NCBI GenBank assembly: GCA_963837805.1
Contig: CAWIOU010000023.1
Span: 372,001-436,000 of the forward strand
Direction of reading: 5' to 3'
Length of the DNA stretch: 64,000 nucleotides
From: Bog-756 sp963837805
Lineage (GTDB): Bacteria; Actinomycetota; Acidimicrobiia; Acidimicrobiales; RAAP-2
Every line of letters begins with the position of its first letter. Positions within the stretch are counted from its first letter, which is position 1. Shown piece after piece: positions 53,701-62,217 of this stretch. Both the position numbers and the translations under genes were made by a program. The notes under the pieces were generated by a model, which had not been told where the DNA came from, made no database searches, and saw nothing but the letters and a program-made list of their open reading frames with translations.

Positions 53701-54841
53701 TTGGACCACCGTGGCCGGCGTGGTGGGCCAGTACCGGACCCACGAGTTGCAACTGGCCTTCGCGCCGGTGGCCGCCACCGGGGTCAGGATCGCCGTCTCC
53801 GAGGTCGACTTCGGCGGCTATTACGGCGGGGGTGTCCCCCCGTGGTGGTCGCCCAACCTGGCCGGACCCGCCTTCCTCCATGCCCTCCAGGTCTACGCCG
53901 GCTCGGACCCGCCCGACCAGATCGACGGCTCGGCCCTCACGCCGCTGGTCCCCGGCGACGTGTCCCCTCCGCCCACGACGACGACGACCACCACGACGAC
54001 CACGACGACGACGTCTCCGTCGGGCACCCCGCCGACTACCACCGGATCGAGCCCCGACAAGCGACCCCACCCCGCGCACCGACCTTCGGCCGTGGACGGC
54101 TACTGGCTGACCACCAGCAGTGGGGCCGTCTACACCTTCGGGAACGCCCCGTTCTACGGACCGGCGCGGGTCGTCCCCCTCAACAATCCCATCGTGGCCA
54201 TGGACAGCACCCCGGACGGCAAGGGCTACCGGATGGTGGCTAGCGACGGTGGCATCTTCACGTTCGGGGATGCCGGCTTCTACGGCTCGACCGGGGGGCT
54301 GGCCCTCAACCGGCCCATCGTGGGCATGGCCGCCACCCCCGACGGCCGGGGCTACTGGCTCGTCGCCTCCGACGGCGGGATCTTCTCCTTCGGGGACGCC
54401 CGCTTCTACGGCTCGACCGGGGCGCTGACCCTCAACCGGCCCATCGTGGGCATGGCCGCCACCCCCGACGGCCGGGGCTACTGGCTCGTCGCCTCCGACG
54501 GCGGGATCTTCTCCTTCGGGGATGCCCGCTTCTACGGCTCGACCGGGGCGCTGACCCTCAACCGGCCCATCGTGGGCATGGCCGCCACCCCCGACGGCCG
54601 GGGCTACTGGCTCGTCGCCTCCGACGGCGGGATCTTCTCCTTCGGGGATGCCCGCTTCTACGGCTCGACCGGGGCGCTGACCCTCAACCGGCCCATCGTG
54701 GGCATGGCCGCCACCCCCGACGGCCGGGGCTACTGGCTCGTCGCCTCCGACGGCGGGATCTTCTCCTTCGGGGATGCCCGCTTCTACGGCTCCGCGGGAG
54801 GTCTCGATCTCACCGCCCCCACGGTGGCCATCTCGGGATAG
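50722..54841 (+). pseudogene. Secreted multidomain glycoside hydrolase, one frameshift
   Basis: Domain order as read: signal/membrane segment (ALVSVLVLVVVLTASLVSA); a beta-propeller-like region with NHL-type turns (QPVVDPSGNIYIASY); a glycoside hydrolase barrel of the GH-A clan with VTKWEPWNEPNNTGWG (acid/base Glu) and LWFTEVGWWSDG (nucleophile Glu), GH39-like; an F5/8-type sugar-binding-like region (VNRIVVDTQSVGS); a Thr-rich linker; and six C-terminal 42-residue repeats. A +1 shift at about 52551-52555 (GTGCCCGCC) splits it: one base removed gives VPPAAVNRAPVTKWEPWNEP. Probably cleaves or remodels the surface polysaccharide. Start is ATG 50722. Confidence 0.82.
54097..54830 (+). repeat. 126-bp tandem repeats encoding WLVASDGGIFSFGDARFYG
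   Basis: Six units of 126 bases (42 codons) at the end of the glycoside hydrolase gene: two divergent units starting near 54097 and 54224, then units starting at 54350, 54476, 54602 and a partial last one at 54728. The central units are nearly identical in DNA. Each encodes GYWLVASDGGIFSFGDARF, YGSTGALTLNRPIVGMAATP and DGR. This repeat is frequent in exported proteins of Acidimicrobiia and some other actinobacteria, usually as several copies; it is presumed to form a beta-propeller or surface-binding module. Confidence 0.9.
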
Positions 54842-55058
54842 AAGCCGGCACCGCCCGCCGCCCCGGCGGCCCGGCGCCCCGGCGGCCCATGTGACCTGCC
54901 GGGTGGGTGACAGGTACCGGAACAGGCGGATGCGGCAAACCGGGGACCCTGCTCGTGGCGCACTGACAAGCCGAGGACCCGGATGCCTCCGCGCTCAAGC
55001 CTTACGGCCGATGTGTCGATCCTTCCAGGCAGGAACGCCTTTCATCGGAGATCCATAC

Positions 55059-56366
55059 GTGCCCCAGAGACCCCAATCCCATCTGTCGGACCCAGATCTT
55101 CAGGGAGATGCGGATCCCGGATGGCTCCCTGCCAGTCCCCTGAGCCTCCTGGACGGCAAGCCTTCGCCCGGTCCAGCTACTCGTGGCGACGGTGCCCACC
55201 GAGCGCTGAAGATCTGTTTCGTCCTGCCCCCCATGGAGCGCTACTACCCCCGATCCGGAGGAGCGATCTCCACCGTGACCCGTCACCTGACCAGTTCCTT
55301 GCTCGAACTCGGTCACTCGGTCGACGTGCTCACCCCGGATGATGGCGAGCAGCCCTACGCCGAAGGGGCCGTTCTCCGGCTCCGGTTTGGTCCGGCATCG
55401 CCTCCTCCGGAGCTGCTCCACAAGAGCTACGTGCTCGAGGCAAGGGCCCGCCGATGGTGCTGGCCCGAGTATGGGCCGTATCTTCGGCGGGTTCTCCGCT
55501 GTCTGTCCCAACCTGGAATCTCACTCGATCTGGTGATCGTGGCCAACGACCCCGAACTCGCCTGGAGACTCAACCGAAAGGGAATCGGACGTCGTCAGGT
55601 CCTCTGGCTTCACAACCGGCTGAGGGGGAAAGAGGCCCGCCGACTTTCCAACCTGCCGTCCGACATCATGATCGTGGCCGTCAGTGATTCGGTCCGACGG
55701 TGGACCTCGGACACCTACGGCATTCCAGCGTCGAGGATTTCGGTCATCCACAATGGCATCGATCTTGATGAATTCCATCCTCGGGATGGCTTCGATCAAT
55801 GCCGAGATGCGGTACGAGTCGTGAGCCACGGTCGCATCGACCCAAACAAGGGACATGACATCGCCGCCAAAGCGGTGGCTGCGCTCCGTCGCCGGGGCTA
55901 CCCCGTGACCTTCACCATGATGGGCGGAGTCCAAACCTACGGAATACCCGAGTCCGAAGCACGTGCCTATGCCGATGCGCTGGCCGTCGCAATTGCCGAC
56001 GCTGGAGGTACGGCCACCGGTCGTCTTCCTGCGGCTGAGGTGGCCGGTGCCCTTCGCGACCATGACATCGCCTGCGTGCTGTCGAAGAACTCGGAACCCT
56101 TCTCTCTGGCGGTGCTCGAAGCAATGGCATCAGGTTGTGCGGTGATCACGACGGGCACAGGCGGGATCACCGAGGTCGTGGGTGACTCGGCCGAGATCGT
56201 CGGGGTTGACGACGTCGAGGCGGTCGTAGCGGCCATTGCCGCGCTCACAATTGACCCTCGGCTCCTCGCAGAGCGGAAGGCGTCGGCCCGGCTCCGATCG
56301 AAGTCATTCACCTGGGACAGGGCCGCGGCCAAGCTGGAGTCTTTGATGGTCGACGCGAAGTCGTAG
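55059..56366 (+). CDS. Glycosyltransferase family 4 protein
   Basis: A protein of about 435 residues. After a polar N-terminal tail the GT-B fold starts at LKICFVLPPMERYYPRSGGA with the glycine-rich acceptor loop ending SGGAISTVTRHLTSSLLELG. WLHNRLRGKEARRLSN and ISVIHNGIDLDEFHPRDG mark the linker; VRVVSHGRIDPNKGHDIAAK and CVLSKNSEPFSLAVLEAMAS (E-x7-E) mark the donor domain. GTG 55059 is favoured by GGAG at 55047-55050; ATG 55011 is in frame. The next glycosyltransferase starts 2 bases after the stop. Confidence 0.9.
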   Translation: MPQRPQSHLSDPDLQGDADPGWLPASPLSLLDGKPSPGPATRGDGAHRALKICFVLPPMERYYPRSGGAISTVTRHLTSSLLELGHSVDVLTPDDGEQPYAEGAVLRLRFGPASPPPELLHKSYVLEARARRWCWPEYGPYLRRVLRCLSQPGISLDLVIVANDPELAWRLNRKGIGRRQVLWLHNRLRGKEARRLSNLPSDIMIVAVSDSVRRWTSDTYGIPASRISVIHNGIDLDEFHPRDGFDQCRDAVRVVSHGRIDPNKGHDIAAKAVAALRRRGYPVTFTMMGGVQTYGIPESEARAYADALAVAIADAGGTATGRLPAAEVAGALRDHDIACVLSKNSEPFSLAVLEAMASGCAVITTGTGGITEVVGDSAEIVGVDDVEAVVAAIAALTIDPRLLAERKASARLRSKSFTWDRAAAKLESLMVDAKS

Positions 56367-56368
56367 TC

Positions 56369-57590
56369 ATGCGCACACCTCAGTGTGGACCCTTGGTCCT
56401 CGTGAACAACAGCCGAGAGACGTTCACCCCGACCGTGAGCGGAGCCATCGGCACCTGCCTCTGGGAGCTGTGCCGGGCCGCATCCTCGGTAGGAGAGACC
56501 CCGGTGGTGGTGAGCCTGGGGTCACCTGCAGAACCCTACGGTTGGCCTGATACTCACTTCGTGCGGCCTCGGAACATTCCCACCGGGCCGGTTTCCGACA
56601 AGATTTTCAGACTGGCTCGTCGGCTAACCGGCTGGGCCCGGATGGATCAGCGGGCGTACGCGGCTGAGCGTGGAACCCGTCCTTCGTGGCCTGCAGCCAT
56701 CGATCATCGTTTGCAACAACGACCTCGAGCTCGCTGTCTACTTGCAACGGAAATTCCCTGGCGCTCAAGTCGTGCACTGGTTCCACAATCTGGAGTTGAT
56801 CTCGGATAGGCCACGCCGGAGGTTCGTTCGCGACGGAGCCCTCCATTCGGTCGCCGTGAGCGCCTACTTGGCCAGGGCACTCGAGGTCACCTATCAGCTG
56901 GAGCCGCTCAGCGTCGCAGTCGCCATCAACGGAGTGGATACCTCTGCATTTCGACCTGGGGCCGCGAACGGAGAAGCCGGGCTCGATGGCGTCCCCGTCT
57001 TCGGGTTCGTCGGTCGGATCTGTGTGGAGAAGGCTCCGGAAACCTTCCTACGGGCGTGCCTCGTCTTGGCCCAAGAGCGAACTGATTTTTCCATCCAGTT
57101 GGTCGGCGACACCAACTGGGGCCGGACCGAGTCAACTCCAACCCGACGTTTGGTCGAGAAGCTCTCGGCCGAGCTGCGCGACAGAGGCGTCGACGTGCGC
57201 CAACTCGGCCACGTGCCCCGCGAGCACGTTCCGAGCGCCCTCCGAACAAGTGACGTCCAGGTGGTGCCTTCGCGCTGGGATGAGCCGTGCGCGTTGACCA
57301 TCCTCGAAGGCCTGGCCACCGGATTGCCGATCGTTGCCTCGGCGACGGGAGGAAGCCCCGAGCTGGTTGGTGACGGGGGGCTCCTCTTCCCTCGCGATGA
57401 TGTCGTGAGCCTGGCGCAGAGACTGGCGCTGCTGCTCGATGATCCCGAGCTGCGGAGGGACCTGGGAGCGCGGGCACGGCGCCGAGCTGAGTCCTTCACG
57501 TGGCTGCGCACGTGGAAGGCGATCGGCGACGCAGCCGGTCCGGACGTTGCCCGCGCCGCTCCGATCGAAAGTCCCGTCCATGCTGTATGA
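56369..57590 (+). pseudogene. Glycosyltransferase family 4 protein, one frameshift
   Basis: From ATG 56369 the first frame reads LVLVNNSRETFTPTVSGAIG (acceptor loop) up to RMDQRAYAAE. The next frame continues from 56670 with LQPSIIVCNNDLELAVYLQR, VHWFHNLELISDRPRRRFVR, FGFVGRICVEKAPETFLRAC and PSRWDEPCALTILEGLATGL (donor E-x7-E). One extra C at 56669 explains the shift. Together they make a complete GT-B protein of about 406 residues. Its stop overlaps the start of the downstream hydrolase gene by 11 bases, so the two were translationally coupled. Confidence 0.82.
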
Positions 57591-59356
57591 GCAGCACCTC
57601 GAGGGAAGTGAACGGCCGGGTGCCCGGACGGTCGCCGGGGTGACGACGACCCCGATCTGGTTCGGTGGCCCGGACCAGCCCCTCTTCGGGTGGTTCGAGT
57701 ATCCCAGTGGCGGAACGGCCCGCGCCGGAGTCGTCATCTGTCCCGCGCTGGCCGTCGAGGGGACGTCATCCCAGCCTACGTTGCGCCTTCTTTCGAACCG
57801 GCTGGCCGCCGACGGCTGTGCGGTTCTCCGATTCGACTATGCCGGGACCGGCGACTCGGCCGGAGATGACCATGAGCCGGCCCGCGTCGCCGCCTGGTTG
57901 GCCAGCATCCGAACGGCCATCCACTTCCTCGAAGCGGCGGGGTGTGCTCACGTCTCACTGGTAGGTCTCCGGGTCGGGGCGACCCTTGCCGCCGCCGAGC
58001 TGTCGGCGGGCGGCGGTATTGCTGCTGCCGTGCTGTGGGATCCCTATCCGACGGGGCGCTCATTCGTTCGCCAGCAGGGGATGCTGGCACGAGTCATCGA
58101 AGATGGGCACTCCCGGGACGACGGCTCCGTCGAAGGGCCGGGCATTGTCATGTCTCCGGAGACCGTCTCGGACCTCAAGGATCTGAAGCCACCCATCGAT
58201 TCCTCTCTGTCGCCGATCGACTCCTTGTCTTGACTCGGGCTGGTCGCTCCTTGCCGATCGATCTGCAGTCTTCTCTCCAATGCGGGTCAGTGGATTGGAG
58301 GGAAGTCGAAGGTCAGGAAACACTTGTCGATGTCGAGCCGGTGTTTGCCCGTGTCCCCCATCAGACACTCGAGTTGATTGTTGGGTGGTTGCGAGATGTG
58401 CTCCCTGGCACTGAAGGGCCGGTGCTCGCTGCCCGTGCCCGCCGGGCGCCGTTGTCGGCCGCGCCCAGGACGGTCGGATGATCCTCGAGCATCCCGTCCT
58501 GCTCGGACCGAACCAGACTGTTCGGCATCGAGACGACGCCCGGAGCTGTTGACGGGCGTCCCTGCATTCTCTTTCTCAACGCCGGGCTGATCGACCATGT
58601 GGGCCCGGCTCGGACATGGGTGACGATTGCCCGCGGGTTGGCCGCCCGAGGATTCCGGACGGTCCGATTCGACCTGAGCGGCGTGGGGGCAAGTCCCCTT
58701 CGGCCGGGGTCGGATCCACGATCGACGGTCACACTGGTCGGAATTCAGGATGTCGCCGGACGCGCAAGGGGCGGTCGCCCCTCATGACCCCTCCGATGTG
58801 GTGCTGGTAGGCCTGTGCTCGGGGGGATACCACTGCTCGGAAGCCGCGTTGTCGACCGGCGCGTCGTGGCGTGGTGATGATCAATCCCAGCTTTCGGCTG
58901 CTCGGGGTGGAGGGCGAACTCGCCGCTGACGACGCCACAGCCTCGGAGCTGGAACGACAGGTGGATGAGGCACCACGGCCATGGGTGAAGAGAATCCCGG
59001 GCCGGGCTCAACTCTGGGAGCTGGTTCGTCGGGCACCAGATCCCTTCTGGACCCTCGTGAACCGGCTGGCCATCAACCACCCACCGGCCGATACGTTGAA
59101 GCAAATGAGAGAGACCGGAGCCGACGTGTTCGTGGCCTGCGATGACTACGACGCCTGGGTCCTGCAGCGCGGCGCCCGTCGGGACCTTCGCCGCTCGGGC
59201 CATCCCGGTCGGGTCCGAATCGAGGTCGTGGACGGCATGGATCACACCCTCTTCTTCCAGCAAGGGCGTGAGAAGACCATCCAGCTGGTCGTGGACCACA
59301 TCGCTGCGCAGTTCTCAACGAAAGAGCAGACGGAGCACCGGCCGGTCAGTCGGTGA
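57580..59356 (+). pseudogene. Large two-domain alpha/beta hydrolase, several frameshifts
   Basis: At least four frame segments make one protein. Segment 1 (ATG 57580): PIWFGGPDQPLFGWFEYPSG, CAVLRFDYAGTGDSAGDDHE, VSLVGLRVGATLAAAELSAG. Segment 2: DRLLVLTRAGRSLPIDLQSS and VFARVPHQTLELIVGWL. A second hydrolase domain follows: LFGIETTPGAVDGRPCILFL, FRTVRFDLSGVGASPLRPGS, then in another frame VVLVGLCSGGYHCSEAA, whose GLCSGG is a nucleophile elbow. Segment at 58871: VVMINPSFRLLGVEGELAAD. Shifts lie near 58220, 58480-58517, 58760 and 58865. Substrate unknown; may act on acylated glycan given its place in the locus. Confidence 0.7.
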
Positions 59357-59560
59357 TGTCCGTCTACTTCCACTCGTCTAGTGGCGCTGGGTCTGGTGAC
59401 GTTGGGTCTACAGGGTCTACAGGGTCGGCTGGTGTTGGGCCAACTGGCGTTGGGCCCGACCGCGGGCGGCCGGATAACGTAGGCCAGCGCCGATCGGGCG
59501 ACGAGGGCCCCGGTCACGACGAGGGCTCGTCGCCTTGGAATCGCTACGCAGCTTCTGAGG

Positions 59561-60463
59561 CTACTGGTTCCTACGAAAATGTTTGATGGCGGTGCGCACC
59601 GAGTCTTCCGGTGCAACGCGGGGATGGATACGCAAACTCATCCCAAGAAGTCGTCCCGCCTCCACGAGGCGTCCCGCCCTCACCGCCTCCGCTGCCCGAC
59701 GCGAAGCAGCCAGGGCATTGATCCTGCGATTTGCCCGAGCCCCGTTCGCCGCGGCAGTCGCGGCTTCCACCCATCCATCCCGCACCGCCCACAGTTCGTG
59801 GGCACGAAGAATCGGATCGATCACCTTTTGGGACATCCGCGGATCGATGTTCGTGTTTCCCGCATGGAGCCGGTACAGCGTGAGAATCTCGGGGACGTAG
59901 GTGAGTTCATGATCCTTTGCCAGCCGCAGGTAGAAATCTATGTCCTCACCAACGGTCATGAGCGTGTCAAATCCGCCGGCGATGATGGCCTGCCGTCGTC
60001 TGACCATCAACGATGTCATGTAGAGGAATGATGCCCCGAGCATGTCAAGGTAAGTCGTCGGACCACCATTCGGGGGGCCAACACGGGCTTCTCTGTCGTC
60101 GATCACTTGTACCTGACTGTGGCAAATTGCGGCTTCGGGATGGGTCACAAGTGCCTCGTACTGGAGCTTGATCCGCCGCGGCATGGCGATGTCGTCCTCA
60201 TCCATGAATGCGACGAAGTCGGTGGAACTCTCCAATAGGCCTGCGTTGCGGGTCGCAGAAACACCCCGGTGATCCATGCGTACGATGCGCACTCGCGTAT
60301 CGGCGTCTTCCAAATCCGACATCGGATCATCGGAGCCGTCCGAGATGATAAGGATCTCCAGTTGCTCGAACTGTTGAGTGACCATGCTCTCGACGGCTCG
60401 CCGGAGCATCGGACCGCCGCGGTAGGCGGGAATGACGACACTGACCTTTGGCGGATGTGGCAT
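59561..60463 (-). CDS. Glycosyltransferase family 2 protein
   Basis: A 300-residue GT-A enzyme. VSVVIPAYRGGPMLRRAVES and LEILIISDGSDDPMSDLEDA are the standard N-terminal strand pair with the nucleotide-binding Asp. FVAFMDEDDIAMPRRIKLQY carries the DxD metal motif (DED). GGFDTLMTVGEDIDFYLRLA is the acceptor ED motif. The C terminus is helical without a membrane span. Complete and in one frame. It is transcribed opposite to the neighbouring broken hydrolase gene. Confidence 0.92.
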   Translation of the reverse strand: MPHPPKVSVVIPAYRGGPMLRRAVESMVTQQFEQLEILIISDGSDDPMSDLEDADTRVRIVRMDHRGVSATRNAGLLESSTDFVAFMDEDDIAMPRRIKLQYEALVTHPEAAICHSQVQVIDDREARVGPPNGGPTTYLDMLGASFLYMTSLMVRRRQAIIAGGFDTLMTVGEDIDFYLRLAKDHELTYVPEILTLYRLHAGNTNIDPRMSQKVIDPILRAHELWAVRDGWVEAATAAANGARANRRINALAASRRAAEAVRAGRLVEAGRLLGMSLRIHPRVAPEDSVRTAIKHFRRNQ

Positions 60464-60973
60464 AGATGTTCGGTCCTGTTCCCTCGCTCGCCATGGAGCG
60501 AACGCCCGGTCTGCACGACGCGGATGGCAAGTTCGACACCCACGGCCCTCTGTCCTGCGCTACGTCAAGCGGACCTGTCAACAGTCCACCTCAACCGACA
60601 GACCCTCCCGGTCGTCAGATCTCTCGTCGCCAACTGCCGCGACGGTTTGAACATCGTCCTATTGCTCGATGCGCTTGAGCCGCTTTCTCGTCGGTGCCGG
60701 ACCTGGAGTCCGCACTTTGACCACCGACCCACCTCGATGCTCGTCTGTGAAGCAGTGCCTATTACTGCATGACTGCCGTTTTCAGGGGCAATCAACTTCA
60801 GCCTGAGGTGGTCCCGGCAGTGAAGGTGCCGTAGGACTATTCGTCGCTGGGCGTGGGGAAGCCGCCACGGAGACGGGTAAACGGGGCCTCCGTCTATCGA
60901 ATACCGATCGTGCCTGGTACCTTCGAATTGGAGAGAAACCGCGATCTCACCACGCTCCAACTGGAGGAAACCC
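60464..60973. other. Gap upstream of the NlpC/P60-like gene
   Basis: About 510 bases without a credible gene. ACGGAG (60867-60872) and CTCCGT (60888-60893) form a short hairpin before the gene at 60974, and a purine-rich GGAGG lies just ahead of ATG 60974 as ribosome-binding site. The hairpin could be part of a leader. I looked for c-di-AMP riboswitch features, which precede some cell-wall hydrolase genes, and did not find them. Confidence 0.3.
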
Positions 60974-61873
60974 ATGCGTGCCAGATACGCCAGCCTCGTG
61001 ACGAAAGCCGCGATGGCCTTGGTTCTCGTGACGTCACTCTTGGTCATCGCCATGGGAACGGCCAACGGGCCGAGTGGCGCGGCGTCGAAGCCGACGGTGA
61101 AAGCGCAGACGACGTCGGCAAGTGTTGCGACATCGGCTGAAAATGCCATCTTCTACTTCGCGGCGAGGGAGAAGTCGGTGGCCAACTGCTCCGGTGGCGG
61201 TGGGTATTACGGGCCCACGGCCCCGGCGTCGAGCGGATGCACGGTGCCCGGCTTCGGCTGCATGAGCCTGGCCCAGTTCGCGGTGTACCAGGGAACCGGC
61301 GGCAAGGTGAAGTTGCCGATCAACACCCAGTTGTCGGGAGTCGGAAAAGAGATTCCCCCGCCCAAAAGTGGGTCTCTGTGGGCCGGCTTGCGACCCGGTG
61401 ACGTGACGTACTGGGGTGGATCGATCAGCTAGTTTTACCACTCGGGGATCTATGCCGGAAACGGCTACGTCTGGGATGCCGTGGGCAGCGAGACGGTCGG
61501 TCTACGGTCCTTTTCCACCCTCCTGAATGCGCCATATAGCTACGACTACGACGGTGCGATTCGTTATGCGAGCGCTCCGCTTCTCTCCATCACTACGGCT
61601 TCGCTCCCCGGCGGCACTCTCTACAGCAGTTCCAAGCTGGCCTACTCGGCCACCCTGCACGCCACGGCGGGCAGGGCACCGTACCGGTGGTCGCGGATCA
61701 AAGGTTCGTTGCCGACCGGCCTCACCTTGTCCACCGGTGGCGTGATCTCGGGTCGGGCCACCAAAGTAGGCACCTTCTCCTTTGTCGTCCGGGTCTCTGA
61801 TACCAAAACTTCGACGCTGGTCCAGGCCACTGTCACAAGAGGCCTGTCGATCAAGATCACGGCGACCGGCTGA
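60974..61873 (+). pseudogene. Secreted NlpC/P60-like protein interrupted by an amber codon
   Basis: One reading frame, 300 codons, is broken only by TAG at 61430-61432. Before it: signal peptide (ALVLVTSLLVIAMGTANG) and an NlpC/P60-like start with PGFGCMSLAQFAVYQGTGGK, where the Cys fits the catalytic position (usual context DCSGL). After it: FYHSGIYAGNGYVWDAV, which supplies the catalytic His. A He_PIG-type Ig-like domain follows (SRIKGSLPTGLTLSTGGVIS). A single base change would restore NFYHSGIY or similar. Such enzymes cut peptidoglycan peptides. Either a nonsense mutation or an error. Confidence 0.75.
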
Positions 61874-61889
61874 ACCTCCGAAGGTCGGG

Positions 61890-62174
61890 TCAGATTCCGA
61901 CCGACGAAACGGGACTCTCCGGGTCCTTGGCGCCCAATCGATTGACGGGTTGCGTCCCGATCACCGATGCCGTGCATGACCTTGTCGCCGGAGGTCCGGA
62001 GGGAACCAACAGACCGACCACCCAGATGAGTAGTGCTGCGGTGGTCAACACCTGCAAGAGCACTGATGTGACGAGCGGACGAGCCAGTCCGCCGTTCGAG
62101 GAGAGCAGACTTGCGACTCCCCACACCGAGTTGCTGACCAGATGCTGCGATCTGCCGGAGATGACCGACCTCAC
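61890..62174 (-). CDS. Short membrane protein or remnant of a larger one
   Basis: A 94-residue frame. RSQHLVSNSVWGVASLL resembles the opening of polysaccharide flippase or transporter proteins, then PLVTSVLLQVLTTAALLIWV continues as a membrane helix ending in LVPSGPPATRSC. The rest is not recognisable. The frame could be a decayed piece of a Wzx-like flippase, otherwise missing from this locus. Evidence is weak. Confidence 0.25.
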   Translation of the reverse strand: MRSVISGRSQHLVSNSVWGVASLLSSNGGLARPLVTSVLLQVLTTAALLIWVVGLLVPSGPPATRSCTASVIGTQPVNRLGAKDPESPVSSVGI

Positions 62175-62217
62175 GAAACCGACGAGTCCGCTCCACTCAG
62201 CCGGCGGTGGCCGGCGG

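Noticed and set aside
53985..54015. ACG/ACC triplet run as a microsatellite
   Set aside because: It encodes the Thr-rich linker of the hydrolase with mixed codons; ordinary low-complexity linker, not a notable repeat.
59380..59460. Short repeated GTTGGG/GGGTCTACAG elements between convergent genes
   Set aside because: Imperfect, short and without palindromic structure; no sign of a CRISPR array or attachment site.
60841..60973. c-di-AMP (ydaO-type) riboswitch upstream of the NlpC/P60-like gene
   Set aside because: Such riboswitches precede some actinobacterial cell-wall hydrolase genes, but the conserved core elements are not present; only a short hairpin is seen.
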